From Nautilus pompilius (lineage: Eukaryota; Mollusca; Cephalopoda; Nautilida; Nautilidae): DNA of 64,000 bases. The position numbers and the translations under genes were made by a program. The first letter of the stretch is position 1. Every line of letters starts with the position of its first letter. Location: NCBI GenBank assembly GCA_018389105.1, contig JACATO010002135.1:248001-312000 (forward strand), written 5' to 3'. This document shows positions 12,201-23,039 of this stretch, one piece after another. Below the pieces are notes generated by a model. That model saw only the letters and a program-made list of their open reading frames with translations, did not search any database and had not been told where the DNA came from.

Positions 12201-12540
12201 CCGAAATATAGCACCTGTAGGCTCCAAATTTTGGGCATATGTACTTCAAAAGCTTGGCAAGGTTTTAAGCTACTTAACATTGGTCTTGAAGGCCGTTTTG
12301 GGGCAGCCAACAGACACCTTTCAAAAGCCTTATAGATTGCACTCATTCAAAATAGGTGACCTAGCTGCCTCAAATTATAACGAAGGTACCTCAGGATCAA
12401 AGGCAGGATGCAGGGTACCAGAGCCTGGCCTTAAAGGCTATCAAAGGCCACCTCTCAAGGTTCAGAGTTACTACAACTCCGTGGTACCCATTCAACTCAG
12501 AAGTGACCACAGATTAAAATCATTCAACAGGTGGTCTTGA
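12201..12540 (+). other. Unassigned ORF of about 110 codons, possibly a repeat
   Basis: An open frame follows the acceptor-like CTCTTTCACAG and runs to TGA at 12538-12540. It is richer in G+C than its surroundings. The phrase GGTCTTGAAGGCC occurs twice, at about 12282 and 12532, suggesting an internal duplication or an old repeat rather than an exon. The predicted peptide has no hydrophobic or catalytic signature I recognise. A donor-like CAACAG/GTGG lies near the end, but its phases do not fit the main gene model. Confidence 0.2.
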
Positions 12541-15395
12541 AGGCCATTTGGAAGCCTTCAACGGCAGGTTTTGATATTGTGCTCAAGAGTTGGCCAAAAC
12601 AAAAATCTGTTTTTCTGTTACTCCAAGGAAAATGTAAGAGGCTGTTATGGAACAAAGTTAAATTTAATTGTACATCTTATAGAATGTTTAGAAATGTATC
12701 ATTAGCATGAATTCAATGTTCATTAAATGATTGTGTGTTTAAACAAATAAAATTTCTTTTTTTCACATTGTCATAAAACCTTTTTTGTAAAAGCCATTTT
12801 TTTTCTGTGCATCAATGTGTACCAGCTAGTGGTTTATAGTTTTAAAAATATTATTCCATCTTCAGCTACATCACTGGAGATGCTTTTTTTTTTTTTTATC
12901 AAATAAAAATTATATATTTCTCTTAAAGTACTATACATGAAATTAATTTTTTGTGGAACTGATGTGGTCTCACACAATCTCTATGGTTAAACTTGTAACC
13001 ATCATTTGCTGCTGATGCTCACTGGCCCATCATTTGCTAGATATTAGGTGACATTGTCAAGATTTCAAGTCATGCCACCAATACCATTTGGGTTATTATA
13101 AGCATATAACATCTCTACACATGAATGTTTTGCTATAAGCAAAAAAAAAAAATAAGATTCAGCAAAATCTTATGGGGTTTAGTAAAGGAACAAAATATAT
13201 TGACCTTGAGTTATGGATATTTATAAAGTTTGTTTGGATGACATACCTTTGTGTAATGTCCAATGCAACATAGTGCCTTTGCAGTCATTGCAGTTCATGG
13301 CCGAATTGATCACACTTCTGCATTCAGATAGTTTCTTTTGTCTTTCATTTGCGTATTTGTGCATGTTTAACAATCACACAATCTTATAACTTGTGCTAAG
13401 TAGCTTAACACTTCAGAGATAAACGAGAAGCTTTTCTTTTCTGTTAATTTCCATCTTTAAAATTTTGATAGAAAGCAGGCAGCAGGAGATCAGGAAAAAA
13501 ATTGATTTTTGTGTGCGCACATGCATTTATATCTTTTTTTGTTTTTAAGCCATTTTAAGATTATGTTCAAAATGTTTAAGGGGGGAAAATTAGAATAGAT
13601 ACTTGAAAATGTAGTATTTCCTTTATTTTATCCCACATGACAGTACAAAGAGGTTTCAAGCAAATGGAACTCAGACATTTAAATTTCCATTCTTCTCTTT
13701 TTTGTTATGTTCTAAGATTAGATTATTCAAGACAAAGCTGGAATAAAGAATCACTACAATAAACCGCTCAAAATGATTAGTGTGGAAAAGCTGGATGTTG
13801 TGATAAAAACAAACAAAAGGGAATTGATTTCTTCTTCCTTTATGCAATTTTTCCACTTGAAACACACTGTTGTGTTTTAATGAAAATGAAAAATATTTTG
13901 AGCTTGTTGCAGCTGTCCTCCAATAATCAAGGACTGAAATGAAAGGCTTAAGGAAAATCATCTTTTATTTTTTTTATGGGTGCGATTTATATCTAGATAT
14001 TTCTAAGAAACAGTAATGCAGTGATCCAGAAGCTAATTGCTCAGCTCTAGTAGAAGTCAACTAAATGTTATCCAGTCAAAAACTTACTAGAGTTGAAGAC
14101 ACAAAACCTAGAACTCCATGAATAGATTTAAAAAAAAAAAAAAAAAAACATGAAAAGAGGTATTGTGACTGTTTATCTTAGCATGTTGGTTTTCAACGGA
14201 AAGCTGTACTCAGATTCCAGTCACTCCTGCTTAAACATTTCGTAAAATGACTTTTAGAAATTTTACCTTTTTTCATATTTATATTTTTTATGTGGTTGAT
14301 AGAACTTTAAAGACTGGATTAAACTCTGAAGGACACCAAAAGTCTTCATTATAGGCTGTTATGGAATGCAATACTCTTGTGCAATGTGTTATGCAATTTT
14401 TCATACTGCGTCGTCACACAATGTCAGTCGTTAATGTTGTAGTAGTGATATGCAACATGGTGTGGGTAGAATTGGCGTTTCTGCATGATTGGACTTGTAG
14501 TAAAAGGAAATGTTAAAGCTGCCAAGATTTCTGGCAGACTGTGAGTAATGTTAGGATCATGTGATTTATACAGTAAAAAAGATATTGCTGATAAGCCTAG
14601 GAGCAGTAGACTTAGTTAGGGGAAAACAGGGTAATTTGTTACAATACTAGTAATTCCTCCTAATTAAACATGCAGATGAGCCACACAAAGGTCAAAGCAT
14701 ATGATGTTGATTATAGCTCATCTACAGGCTTAATTGGGAATTTATTCTATAATAACTAGCCCTGGTCTCCCTTAATGAAAAGAGAGTGGAGTTGATTTAG
14801 ACTTACCAGGTAAGTTATTTAGGGGCATCATTGGTTCATTGTAGGTTAATGGATTTGATGTGAACTCACATTTTAATGTCTGCATGCATTGCTTCTGTAA
14901 CATGTACAAGGCAGTGATGATTTCCTGCTGAATATTATGACAAAGCATGGAATGGCATCACAGCAACTCAACCATAAAAGAAGAAATTAAAAGCTGTGAA
15001 CCTTTCTTGTAAAGTTTTTAGAAGTCTTTTTCTTTTGGGATACTGGCAGATTTCACAGTTGACAGTCGATCTGTCAATGTTAGTTGTTAATTAGCCACTG
15101 TAGAAGTTGAAACAAGCATTTCATGATATCTGTTCACACCCCTATACAGCCCCTTTAAACTACTATCTGTTTGTATCACTGAATATAAACTGCAGTTGAT
15201 AGTTTTCTGATGCCAACAAGGTGTACAGTCCGCATGGTGTGCCAAACTGCTGTGATGGCAGCTTTAATGGTCCATGACAGAAATAATCTGTTCAGGGTTT
15301 CTTAAAATTTAAATATTAGTGATTACAGAAAATTATTTTTTTCTGAACCTGCTTGGCCAAGAACACAAGACATCCTCCGGTAGAAGCCCCCTGCC
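12541..15395. other. AT-rich intron or intergenic DNA, no gene seen
   Basis: Contains A-runs (13141-13152, 14131-14148) and scattered short ORFs on both strands with no domain signature. The longest, on the - strand at 13671-13961, has no recognisable features. Confidence 0.55.
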
Positions 15396-15404
15396 TTCAT
15401 TTTC

Positions 15405-15647
15405 CTAAACCAAGCAGACAAGACCAGTTTGGGGAGGCTAGCTGCACATCTAACACAAAAAGGTCCTACTATCCTCTTAATTCTTTTAGATGTGGGAGGA
15501 AAGTTGCATGGATGGTTGGTGAAGAAGAGTGAGAAAAAAAAACCATTGGCATGTCAAGCAAAGCTGGTCTTGTCAAGGATGGAACTAAGGCCCTTAACCG
15601 CAGTGGTCCAGTTGTCTATCACTGAACCACCGTGCCATCTTTACAGG
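15405..15647 (-). repeat. tRNA-derived SINE, - strand
   Basis: Reading the - strand from 15647, GGCACGGTGGTTCAGTGATA followed by GACAACTGG resembles an RNA polymerase III A box, and GTTCCATCC downstream resembles a B box. The tail contains a motif (on +, AGATGTGGGAGGAAAGTTGC at 15489) with a close counterpart in the SINE at 50.9 kb. The ORF across it is incidental. Confidence 0.6.
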
Positions 15648-15900
15648 TGATTAACTTTTTAAATATCCAATAAAAACCAATTTGCCAAGATTGACAAATA
15701 TGACCCTGACTTCCATCTGGAATCATGTAATGTTAGAACATGAAATTTGGGCATAATGGATTTAGAAATTAAAACAGATCATTCTACCTGTATTTCATGC
15801 TGTTCTATAGGCTGCTAGTGACAAAGAAGAACACATGGCTAAGAGTAAAATAGTTGGATATCTGTTTGAATCTTGTTTGTTTGATAGCGATGCTGATATA

Positions 15901-15971
15901 CCAGGATTGTTCAAATGAAACCCGGCCAGCTACCATTATGGTGCTGTGCTATTTCATTTAAACATCTCTAG
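15901..15971. mobile_element. 71-bp mariner-type mini-element
   Basis: TA, then CCAGGATTGTTCAAATGAAA at the left and ATTTCATTTAAACATCTCTAG then TA at the right. The two ends are inverted repeats matching at about 15 of 20 positions, with only about 30 bp between them. Similar ends occur at 57.0, 57.1 and 58.25 kb. It has the size and TA flanks of an extreme deletion derivative of a mariner/Tc1-type element. Confidence 0.5.
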
Positions 15972-15974
15972 TAC

Positions 15975-17395
15975 ACGGTGAACCTGATGCTCAATTCATT
16001 TGTATAGAAGCATGTAAAAACAGGTAGGTCTCTCAGTTTTCTCCATTTTCGATCTATTTTCAACATAACTTCCAGTGTAAAAATTTTTATTGTGAATATA
16101 AATACACTGTGACAATTTGGTTTTAAATTAGCAATAGGAGCTTATTTGTTTGGCTGTGCCAGCAACGTTTCAAAAAGCCTCTTCTTTTTTAAAAAAATAA
16201 ATGAGGGGAACTATACTTTCTGACAGTATTGCTATAGCAATCAGCATTTATGCATAAAAAACTATTAAATTAAAAATTAAAATTCAAGTTTTAAAAAAAA
16301 GAAAACATAAACTAAACAGTTTTGCCTTAATATGTCTTGATATCACATTTGCTTTTTCCTACTGAAGCAAAGCAGAATCAATGCTTGTACTGAAAATCTC
16401 ACCTTTTTCTAAGATATCATTATTAACAAGAAAAGTTTGTTAACAAATGGTTAGCCAAAACATCCTTCATAAGCAATAAGGTTTGGCCATCGAAATTCCT
16501 ATTTCCTTTGTGGTGAACCTTCAAATTGGTGTCCAAATAGCAGAATTATGTCATTTGTGCTTTTGGATGTGTTGTCCCACTGCTGGTGTCAATAATGTTA
16601 ATCAAAGGTTGTCTCAGATATAAATCACCTGGGAAGTAAGGTTTGCAAACAGGATGTCATTGCCAAACTCTCAAAGCATCCCTTTGAAGAAATTTGGTTG
16701 AAGGAGAATAGCACTCAGTATAGGGCATCTTGTAGCAACAGAGTCGCACTGCAGTACCCTTTATCTCCTTGACACAAGGTTGGGAAGCAAGGAAATGGTA
16801 TGTAGAGCACACATTACATTTAATAAATAAATAATTATTATTATTATTAGTCTTGTAGTGTGAAAAGACTATATGTGCAACCTAGTGTATTTATGGTGAC
16901 TATAGTTTTATTGTATGTTTCATATATTTATCCAATGTATTAGTGCACAAATCGTAATACAAAAAAAAATAGCATTCCATGAAAAATATCTTTTAAAAAA
17001 TCATGAAAACTAGGAGAATTGACATAGTGATATTTCCCTATTTTAAAGCAGATTTCACTGTTTCTAAAGCAATACACCTTTAAAGGCATTTAATAGGTAA
17101 TTTAAGCTAGAAGCAAAATGTGACAACTCACCAAATTTGTCTGCACTCAGATTTCTCTTTTGCCTGCCAAATCTTGTGAACTGAGACAATTATGATGCTG
17201 TCATAGACTAAAGCATTTTTTAAAACCTTTTTATATATTATTTTGAAAGACTACCACTACAGATAATTGAAATATTTAATGGGTATATTCTGCATGCCCC
17301 AAAGTTAAGACTTAATTGGCAAAGGAGCATAGTTCCATGGTTATCTGCTAGAAGCCATTCTCCTCAACTTCAACGGAAGAACCCTTACTGAAACT
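15975..17395. other. AT-rich DNA, no gene seen
   Basis: A short (ATT)n tract near 16835-16850 and no coding-like frame. Confidence 0.55.
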
Positions 17396-17404
17396 CTTCA
17401 TTTT

Positions 17405-17572
17405 TAGATGTGAGAGTATATGCATGATTTTCTGGTGTAGAAGAGCAAGAATAAATCATGCTAAGGAGGTGTGCTAAACCAAACTGACCTCAACTGGGGA
17501 TTAAATTCAGGACCCTCGACCTTGGTAGTCCAGTAGTTCAACCATTGAGCTACTGGTCGCCCGATTCCATCT
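17405..17572 (-). repeat. tRNA-derived SINE, - strand
   Basis: On the - strand the head reads CGACCAGTAGCTCAATGGTT then GAACTACTGGACTACC, a clear tRNA-like A-box region. GAATTTAATCCCC lies at the B-box distance. The tail shares TTTTAGATGTG with the SINE at 15.4 kb. It is a repeat and not a working tRNA gene, because no cloverleaf can be completed. Confidence 0.65.
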
Positions 17573-17819
17573 GTATTAGATGTCTAGTTAACAGTACATG
17601 ACACAGGTACAATGCAGTAGTTGCAGCCAATGGTGACTATTTGCTGTCGCTGTGATGTCACTGAATGCATCAAACCATTCAAATATTGCACAAAATTAAC
17701 CCTATATGTCAAATCTTATGGTCATTTATTGGTTGTGTGCAAATATTTTAAGAATAAATTTGTACAATTTATGGCACAATATCTGTATATTGCTTTGATC
17801 AGTGTATATTGACAACAGT

Positions 17820-17836
17820 ATGTGTGTGTGTGTGTG
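17820..17836. repeat. Short (GT)n tract
   Basis: An alternating TG run of about 17 bp. Confidence 0.8.
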
Positions 17837-18419
17837 GTTGACCTGATTTCAATGCTCTGTTTTGCATTTGCTTTGGTATTTTTGAGTTGCTAGCATCACA
17901 GGTATCTCTGAATAATAGTTTTTCAGTAATTAATTAGAACTTATTACTTTCGGTGCAACTTTTTATGTTTATTAGGCTTCTAGATAAATTTGAATTAGTA
18001 AGTTTATTCTCTGGAATTAAAGCAGTGGTTGGCCTTTTATTGATCAGGGGGCCATAAAAAACTTGTCTTTTGACTGGCAGGACCATGAGTTTTAAATCTC
18101 CTAAAATGTTATCACTATTATTAATATTAGCTATTTTACAGGCTGGAAACATTGTTATAAAATACATTAAATAAACATATTCGTATTTGTAAAAAGATTT
18201 TTTTATTAAAGAAGAATTCAGGTAATTAATCTTTATCTTTTTTAAATGACTTTATTTAACAAAAAAGGAAGAATGTGTGTTGGCGTGTGAAACAATCTAG
18301 GTATCTCAAATTTATCCACCAGATATTTTGATATTGTAGAATATATCTCAGCCAGCATTACTATCAATAAAGATTTCAACATTAACTTGACATCCTTGTA
18401 ATGTTTTTGCAACCATCTC

Positions 18420-18674
18420 TTGCATATAACAGAATTGGATCATATTCCTAATGCAAGACAATTACTTTTAGCTGGTGATTTTAATGCCAAACACCCTTAC
18501 TTGGGCAGCACAAAGATAAATCAGTCAGGTGCAAGATTACAGAAATGGATTAATGATCATGATCTCATTATTCTCAACAACAAAGAACACACCTACCAGG
18601 ACCATTCCTCTGGACAAACAGACTCAGTAGATATCACAATCACTAGCCCAGACATGGCAGCTAGAGTCAATTAG
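18420..18674 (+). pseudogene. LINE endonuclease (EEP-type) fragment
   Basis: An 84-codon open stretch matching the C-terminal half of the apurinic-type endonuclease of LINE ORF2. LLLAGDFNAKHPYLGS carries the conserved G-D-F-N motif, followed by G-x-x-L-x-x-W-I, a T-Y-Q-D segment and S-V-D-I-T-I, corresponding to the usual S-x-I-D region. In intact elements this domain nicks the target DNA. The catalytic N-terminal half is missing because of the 5' truncation. The frame closes at TAG 18672-18674, within the element. Confidence 0.8.
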
Positions 18675-19089
18675 TGGAGAGTTCTTCATGATTCACTTGG
18701 CTCTGACCATTTTCCTGTAGTAACCTGCATAGAATATCTAGGAATGAAAACAAACATTCAAGCACAGACCAAATGGAACGTCAGAAAAGCAAACAGGCAG
18801 CCATTTAGTTTGGTTATTCAGCAAAAAGCAGCTGATGTTAGTATCTCAAGTAAACAGCAGCTGAACATTGATGAAAAAGTTGAAGTTGTCACATCTTGCA
18901 TAATCAATTCTATAGAGAAAAGCTATCCCCTAACATATATATATATATATATAACACTGTGGTGCCATGAAAAGATTGTCAGGGAGCGTCAAATAAAAAG
19001 GAAAGCAAAGCAAAAGTGGTAAAAATCAGACTCTATCAAAGACGACAAGCTGTAGTCAGAAGAATTATCAAACTAATAAAAAGCAGCTC

Positions 19090-20350
19090 ATGGAAAGATT
19101 TTGTTGGCTCAATCAATCGAGATACCCCTTCATGCATCATCTGGAAAGAATCAAGGCTATCGGTGGTTCATGTCGACCTATCCAAACAGCTTTGGAGCAT
19201 GAGGGTAAAATTGTCACAGATCTTCAAGACCAGGCCCACTTATTTGGAGAGTATTATTCTGAAAAATTCAGTATTTTGGATTCTTCAATCAATCCTAAAT
19301 TATTTTCAGATAGAGATAGTCTTATCAACCAATCTATAGACCTGTTCTGTGATAAAGAAGACATATGTGATCATCCCTTCTCAGTGGAAAAGCTCAATCT
19401 TGAACTTGCTGAGCTTTCCAACTCAGCTATTGGAGATGATAAAGATCCACAACCAGATGCTTAAAGATTTGCCCAGCAATGGGAAAGACATGATACTTTC
19501 ACTCTTCAATGACATCTGGAAGCAGGGAAGTTACCCCTCATCATGGATAACTATTAAAATTATTCCGTTGCTAAAACCTAATCAGGATAAGCAAAAAAAT
19601 TGTCTTACAGACCAATAGCTCTCATCCTGTGAAGGTAAGCTATTTGAAACTCATTAACAACCACTTGAACTGGAGACTACACAAAGATCAAGTCTTCCAC
19701 CACTCACAATGTGGATTCCAATCAAAGGCTGGAACTGTTGATGCTCTAATGAAAATCACTGAGCAATGTCACAAAGGTCTGTTCAACAAGGAATATACTA
19801 TTTTAGTTTTAATTGATCTCGAAGGTGCCTTTGATAATGTGTGGTGGGAGGGTCTCATCACTAAGGCAGTAGAAATCGGAATAGTAGGAAACATGTTAAA
19901 ATCAATAATAAGCTTCCTAAATAAAAAATACAATAAAGTTCAAGTATCTGATCAAACCTTGAAGCAATTTCACATAAGTACTGGCACACCACAAAGTGCA
20001 GTTCTGAGTCCAACAATTTTCAATATCATGGTGTATGATTCCCCCTCCATCATTCCAGACCCCTGCTTTCAAATTCTTATGCTAATGATGATGGTACCAT
20101 CACCATCATTCACAGCAATTTAGACTTTATTGTCACCATGCTTAATCACTGCATGGCTGCCATTGACACCTGGGTGAGCAAATGGAAACTCAAAGTCTCC
20201 AAAGGAGAAAACACCAACGACCTAACCCTAACCTTCATTGACAATAGTCAAGCCTCTGTTTCACTTCAATGGATACCAAGCCATGTGGTTAACTAGTGGA
20301 AATGAAAGAACGTACAACCTGGCAAAGTTAGCAACAAAAAGTGGACCTGT
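19090..20350 (+). pseudogene. LINE reverse transcriptase, frameshifted
   Basis: Three overlapping frames together cover the linker and reverse transcriptase. Recognisable blocks are a Q-C-G-F-Q-S motif near 19708, LIDLEGAFDNVWWEGL near 19810 (motif A, with its catalytic Asp), STGTPQSAVLSPTIFN near 19977 (motif B, normally GxPQGSxLSP) and, one frame later at 20078-20092, YANDD in place of the YADD box (motif C). The product would copy LINE RNA at the target. The frame changes between motifs B and C and the substitutions indicate an inactive copy. After KWKLKVSK the sequence jumps to RNase H-like QWIPSH, so roughly a few hundred residues are missing. Confidence 0.8.
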
Positions 20351-20439
20351 CAACAAGCCCATGAAATCTATAGCTTCTCTCAAATCATTGGTGAGATAAG
20401 ACGAGGTAGAGCATACTATTCCCTACAAGAAAAGTCAAA

Positions 20440-20760
20440 CTCAATAAGATACAGGAACGTCAATAGACAGGAACAAGTAATTCTATCACAACTGAGATTG
20501 CAACACTTTCCTCGCCAGAGCTACCTGTGCAGACTCCACTTGGCTCCAGATACAACCTGTCCACTCTGAAAATCTGCAGATGAAACAAACAAACATATTG
20601 TGTATGACTGTAAAGAACTACAGCACCTTAGACATCTTGACACAACCAAGACCTTCAAAGAAATTCTTGAGAACAAGAACAATAAATGGGTTATCATTAC
20701 ATCAGTAGTCAATGAAAGGAAACTAAGGATTCATGCAAGGACTATGTTGTCGGAAGCATG
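20440..20760 (+). pseudogene. LINE ORF2 C-terminal region
   Basis: The + strand frame reading ILSQLRLQHFPRQSYLCRLH, then a C-P segment, a short frame interruption, E-T-N-K-H-I-V-Y-D-C and a final R-I-H-A-R-T-M-L resembles the C-terminal Cys/His segment of I/Jockey-group ORF2 proteins. It ends about 20 bp before the TAA-rich tail. One stop codon lies within the Cys/His segment. Confidence 0.65.
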
Positions 20761-20842
20761 ATTTACATAATAATAATGATAATTTAACAAAAAAGTACAA
20801 GTCCTAAAATAATAAAATATTAGAAATTACCAAAGTATATAA

Positions 20843-22640
20843 TCAGTGTGATACTTGATGTTTTTCTTTTGAACATTTTTCTATATCAGGTTTCAAGTTG
20901 GATGAAGCGAGGCTAAGTATGCCATCCAGATGTGAGTCTATGAGTTGTGCATGCATCTTGTTCTTGGTGAACTCCATTTTTGAAAACAGTTGCTCACACA
21001 TGTAGGTACTTCCAAATATGCACGCCATCTTTTTTTTTTGCATGATTTACTAAATTTGGATAAATTACAGCTTCCATTATATGCTTTTGGTAAAAGTCCA
21101 GTAAGGAAACCCCTTCTGCATGGAATTTTGATTTCATAAGTTCACTGGTTTGAAGCTCAATGAATTCCATCTAAACTTTTTCAGGAACACTGTCCACTTC
21201 TACAGTATATCAAAAGGTGTAGCAAACAGCTTTAAATACTCTTTGTATGACTGAGTGTCTGCAAAACCTGAGGAAAACTGAGTTTTTAGTTCACGTATAA
21301 CAGACACACATCGATGTGTCAGTGGGTTGATATTTCTGCAGCATTGGAAAGTGAGCAAAATTATAATTTTCAAGCTGGCATTCCAAGAGTTGAAGCTTCA
21401 TCTCAAATGCCATAACATGCTCATAAAGTACATTCACTAGCTGACTGCATCCTTGTAGCTGCAAATTTAGCTTATTTAAATGTGAAGTAATATCAACTAA
21501 AAATGCAAGATTTGAGAGCCACGCAAGATCATGGATCTCTGATGCATTCATGTTTTTACTCTCCAAAAATGTAGCAATTTCCTCAAGAAGTTGATAAACC
21601 TGTTCTAACATAGCACCTCAGCTTAGCCAGCGAACTTCACAGAAGTACAGTAAATCATAGTATTGTGCATTTGCTTCCAATAATAGTTCGTGTAATTGTC
21701 AATAATTCAGACCTCGAGATAATACGAAATTTACTGTTTTCATGACAACTTGTATTACTTTTTGCATTTCTGAAGCCTTAGCACACATTGCTTCCTGATG
21801 AATAATACAGTGCAATTTGATAATTTTGTTTTGAATGCCAGTGTCTTGCATGTATTTCTCTATAAGTGCTACAGAACCTCTATTTTCACTTAACATAGCA
21901 GGGGCACCATCCGTAGTCACTGAAATTAACTTTGAGAGATTGAAATTCATGTCTTTTATACAGAATAAAACAGGTTCAAGAATGTTTGCTCCAGTAGTAT
22001 TTCCCTTGAGCGATACAAGTTGAGCAAATTCTTCCACGGAATTTCAAATTGTGAGTTGACACCTCACACAAGCTGTGCGGTGTCTTTTACATCAGTACTT
22101 TCATTCAGTGCCATAGAAAAATATTGGAATCTTTCACAACAGTCACGTAGTGATTGCTTCACATCAAGGGACATTTCTTCAACTCATCGCATTACTGTTC
22201 TTGCAGAGAGACTGATATTAGAAAATAAATTCTTATCAAGGCATAAAATATCAGCCACAACCATCAAGCACTCCTTGACAAATTCCCCATCTGTGAAAAG
22301 CTTCGTGTTCCTAACTGTTAATGAACTTACTGCATAACTGGCACATGTATTTCTCTGTGATTTGGTGCTTTGTGTAGTGAACGGTAAACGTTGTGCTTTC
22401 AAACTTGTCTTCATCTGATTGATTTTGTCATTTCTTATCTGCCCAGTTAACTCACTATTTCTTGTGTTTGGTTTTGTAGAGACCTTTTAAGTTATATACT
22501 TTGTTGACAGCTATCGTATCATGGCAAATCAAGCACAGTGGGTTTCTGTTATATCCCACAAAGAAATTTCTGCCCATTTTTCTTGTAACATTCGACATGC
22601 AGCATCTACTTTTCTAAGTTTTTCTGCCATTTTGTGATTC
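20843..22640 (-). pseudogene. hAT transposase, decayed, GTF2IRD2/ZMYM6-like
   Basis: Reading leftward from an ATG near 22630, the N-terminus begins MAEKLRKVDAACRMLQEKW, like a BED-finger hAT protein. It is followed by a segment with T-D-G-E-F-V-K-E-C, then SVTTDGAPAMLSENRGSVAL (about 21910), which holds the conserved TDGAPAM motif with a catalytic Asp, then KLHCIIHQEAMCAK (the C-x-x-H motif). A helical insertion domain follows at 21291-21611, and finally GSTYMCEQLFSKMEF (about 20990) from the C-terminal dimerisation domain. In active elements the protein cuts and pastes hAT ends. Several stops and frameshifts break it into at least four frames. The order of all domains is preserved, so the damage is mostly point decay. 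Confidence 0.85.
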
Positions 22641-23039
22641 AGCACTGAATAAAATATAAAAAGAAGATAAACACAAAATTCTTTTATAGATTCCATCTAT
22701 AAAAGATTTTCACAACTTAACGGATGGTCTCTCCCCTCTGCTGACTGCTCACACAAAGGAATTTTATACCCTCATCTCTAAGCAGGTTATTTTCACAATA
22801 CACAACACAGCTGAGGGTGACATGTTATTTTCAAAATATACAACAGTTCAGTTCAATAATTAAAATTTAGCAGACACCAGGCTATAATTCTAAGTCCAAT
22901 TTATTAGAAAACAGATTAGTGGGTTTATGCATTAATGCAGGGTTAACGTCAAGTGCGTGGTTTGCAGGCACTGGGCCATTAACTTGTATATTTGATCAAA
23001 GTACTGGCAGGCCATAGGTTGCTGACCCTTGGATCAAAG

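Larger units (their letters stand above)
18268..20781 (+). mobile_element. 5'-truncated LINE (I/Jockey-group) nested in the hAT
   Basis: Bounded by perfect 14-bp target duplications, ATTTAACAAAAAAG, at 18254-18267 and 20782-20795. The 3' end is a TAATAATAATGATA tail, as in I-type LINEs. The + strand carries, in order, the end of an endonuclease domain (AGDFNAKH, near 18474), reverse transcriptase (near 19629-20092), a remnant of RNase H (QWIPSH, near 20270) and a C-terminal zinc-knuckle-like region ending in H-I-V-Y-D-C. Frameshifts, stops and an internal deletion between RT and RNase H show it is dead. The 5' end is truncated inside the endonuclease. Confidence 0.85.
18023..23031 (-). mobile_element. 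hAT transposon (GTF2IRD2/ZMYM6-like), interrupted by a LINE
   Basis: The left end is CAGTGGTTGGCC and the right end, read on the - strand, is CAAGGGTCAGCAACCTATGG; both fit hAT termini of the CAGNGGTYRGCAA kind. The element is flanked by an 8-bp target duplication, AATTAAAG (18015-18022) and GATCAAAG (23032-23039), differing at two transitions. The transposase lies on the - strand between 22640 and about 20840. The element is about 5.0 kb, but 2.5 kb of this is a later LINE insertion (18268-20781 plus one copy of its duplication), leaving about 2.5 kb of original hAT, the usual size for the superfamily. Confidence 0.85.

Noticed and set aside
17405..17572. A genuine tRNA gene
   Set aside because: A- and B-box-like motifs are present but a cloverleaf with paired stems cannot be completed, and a SINE tail follows.
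22020..22337. 105-codon + strand ORF
   Set aside because: Antisense shadow of the hAT transposase.
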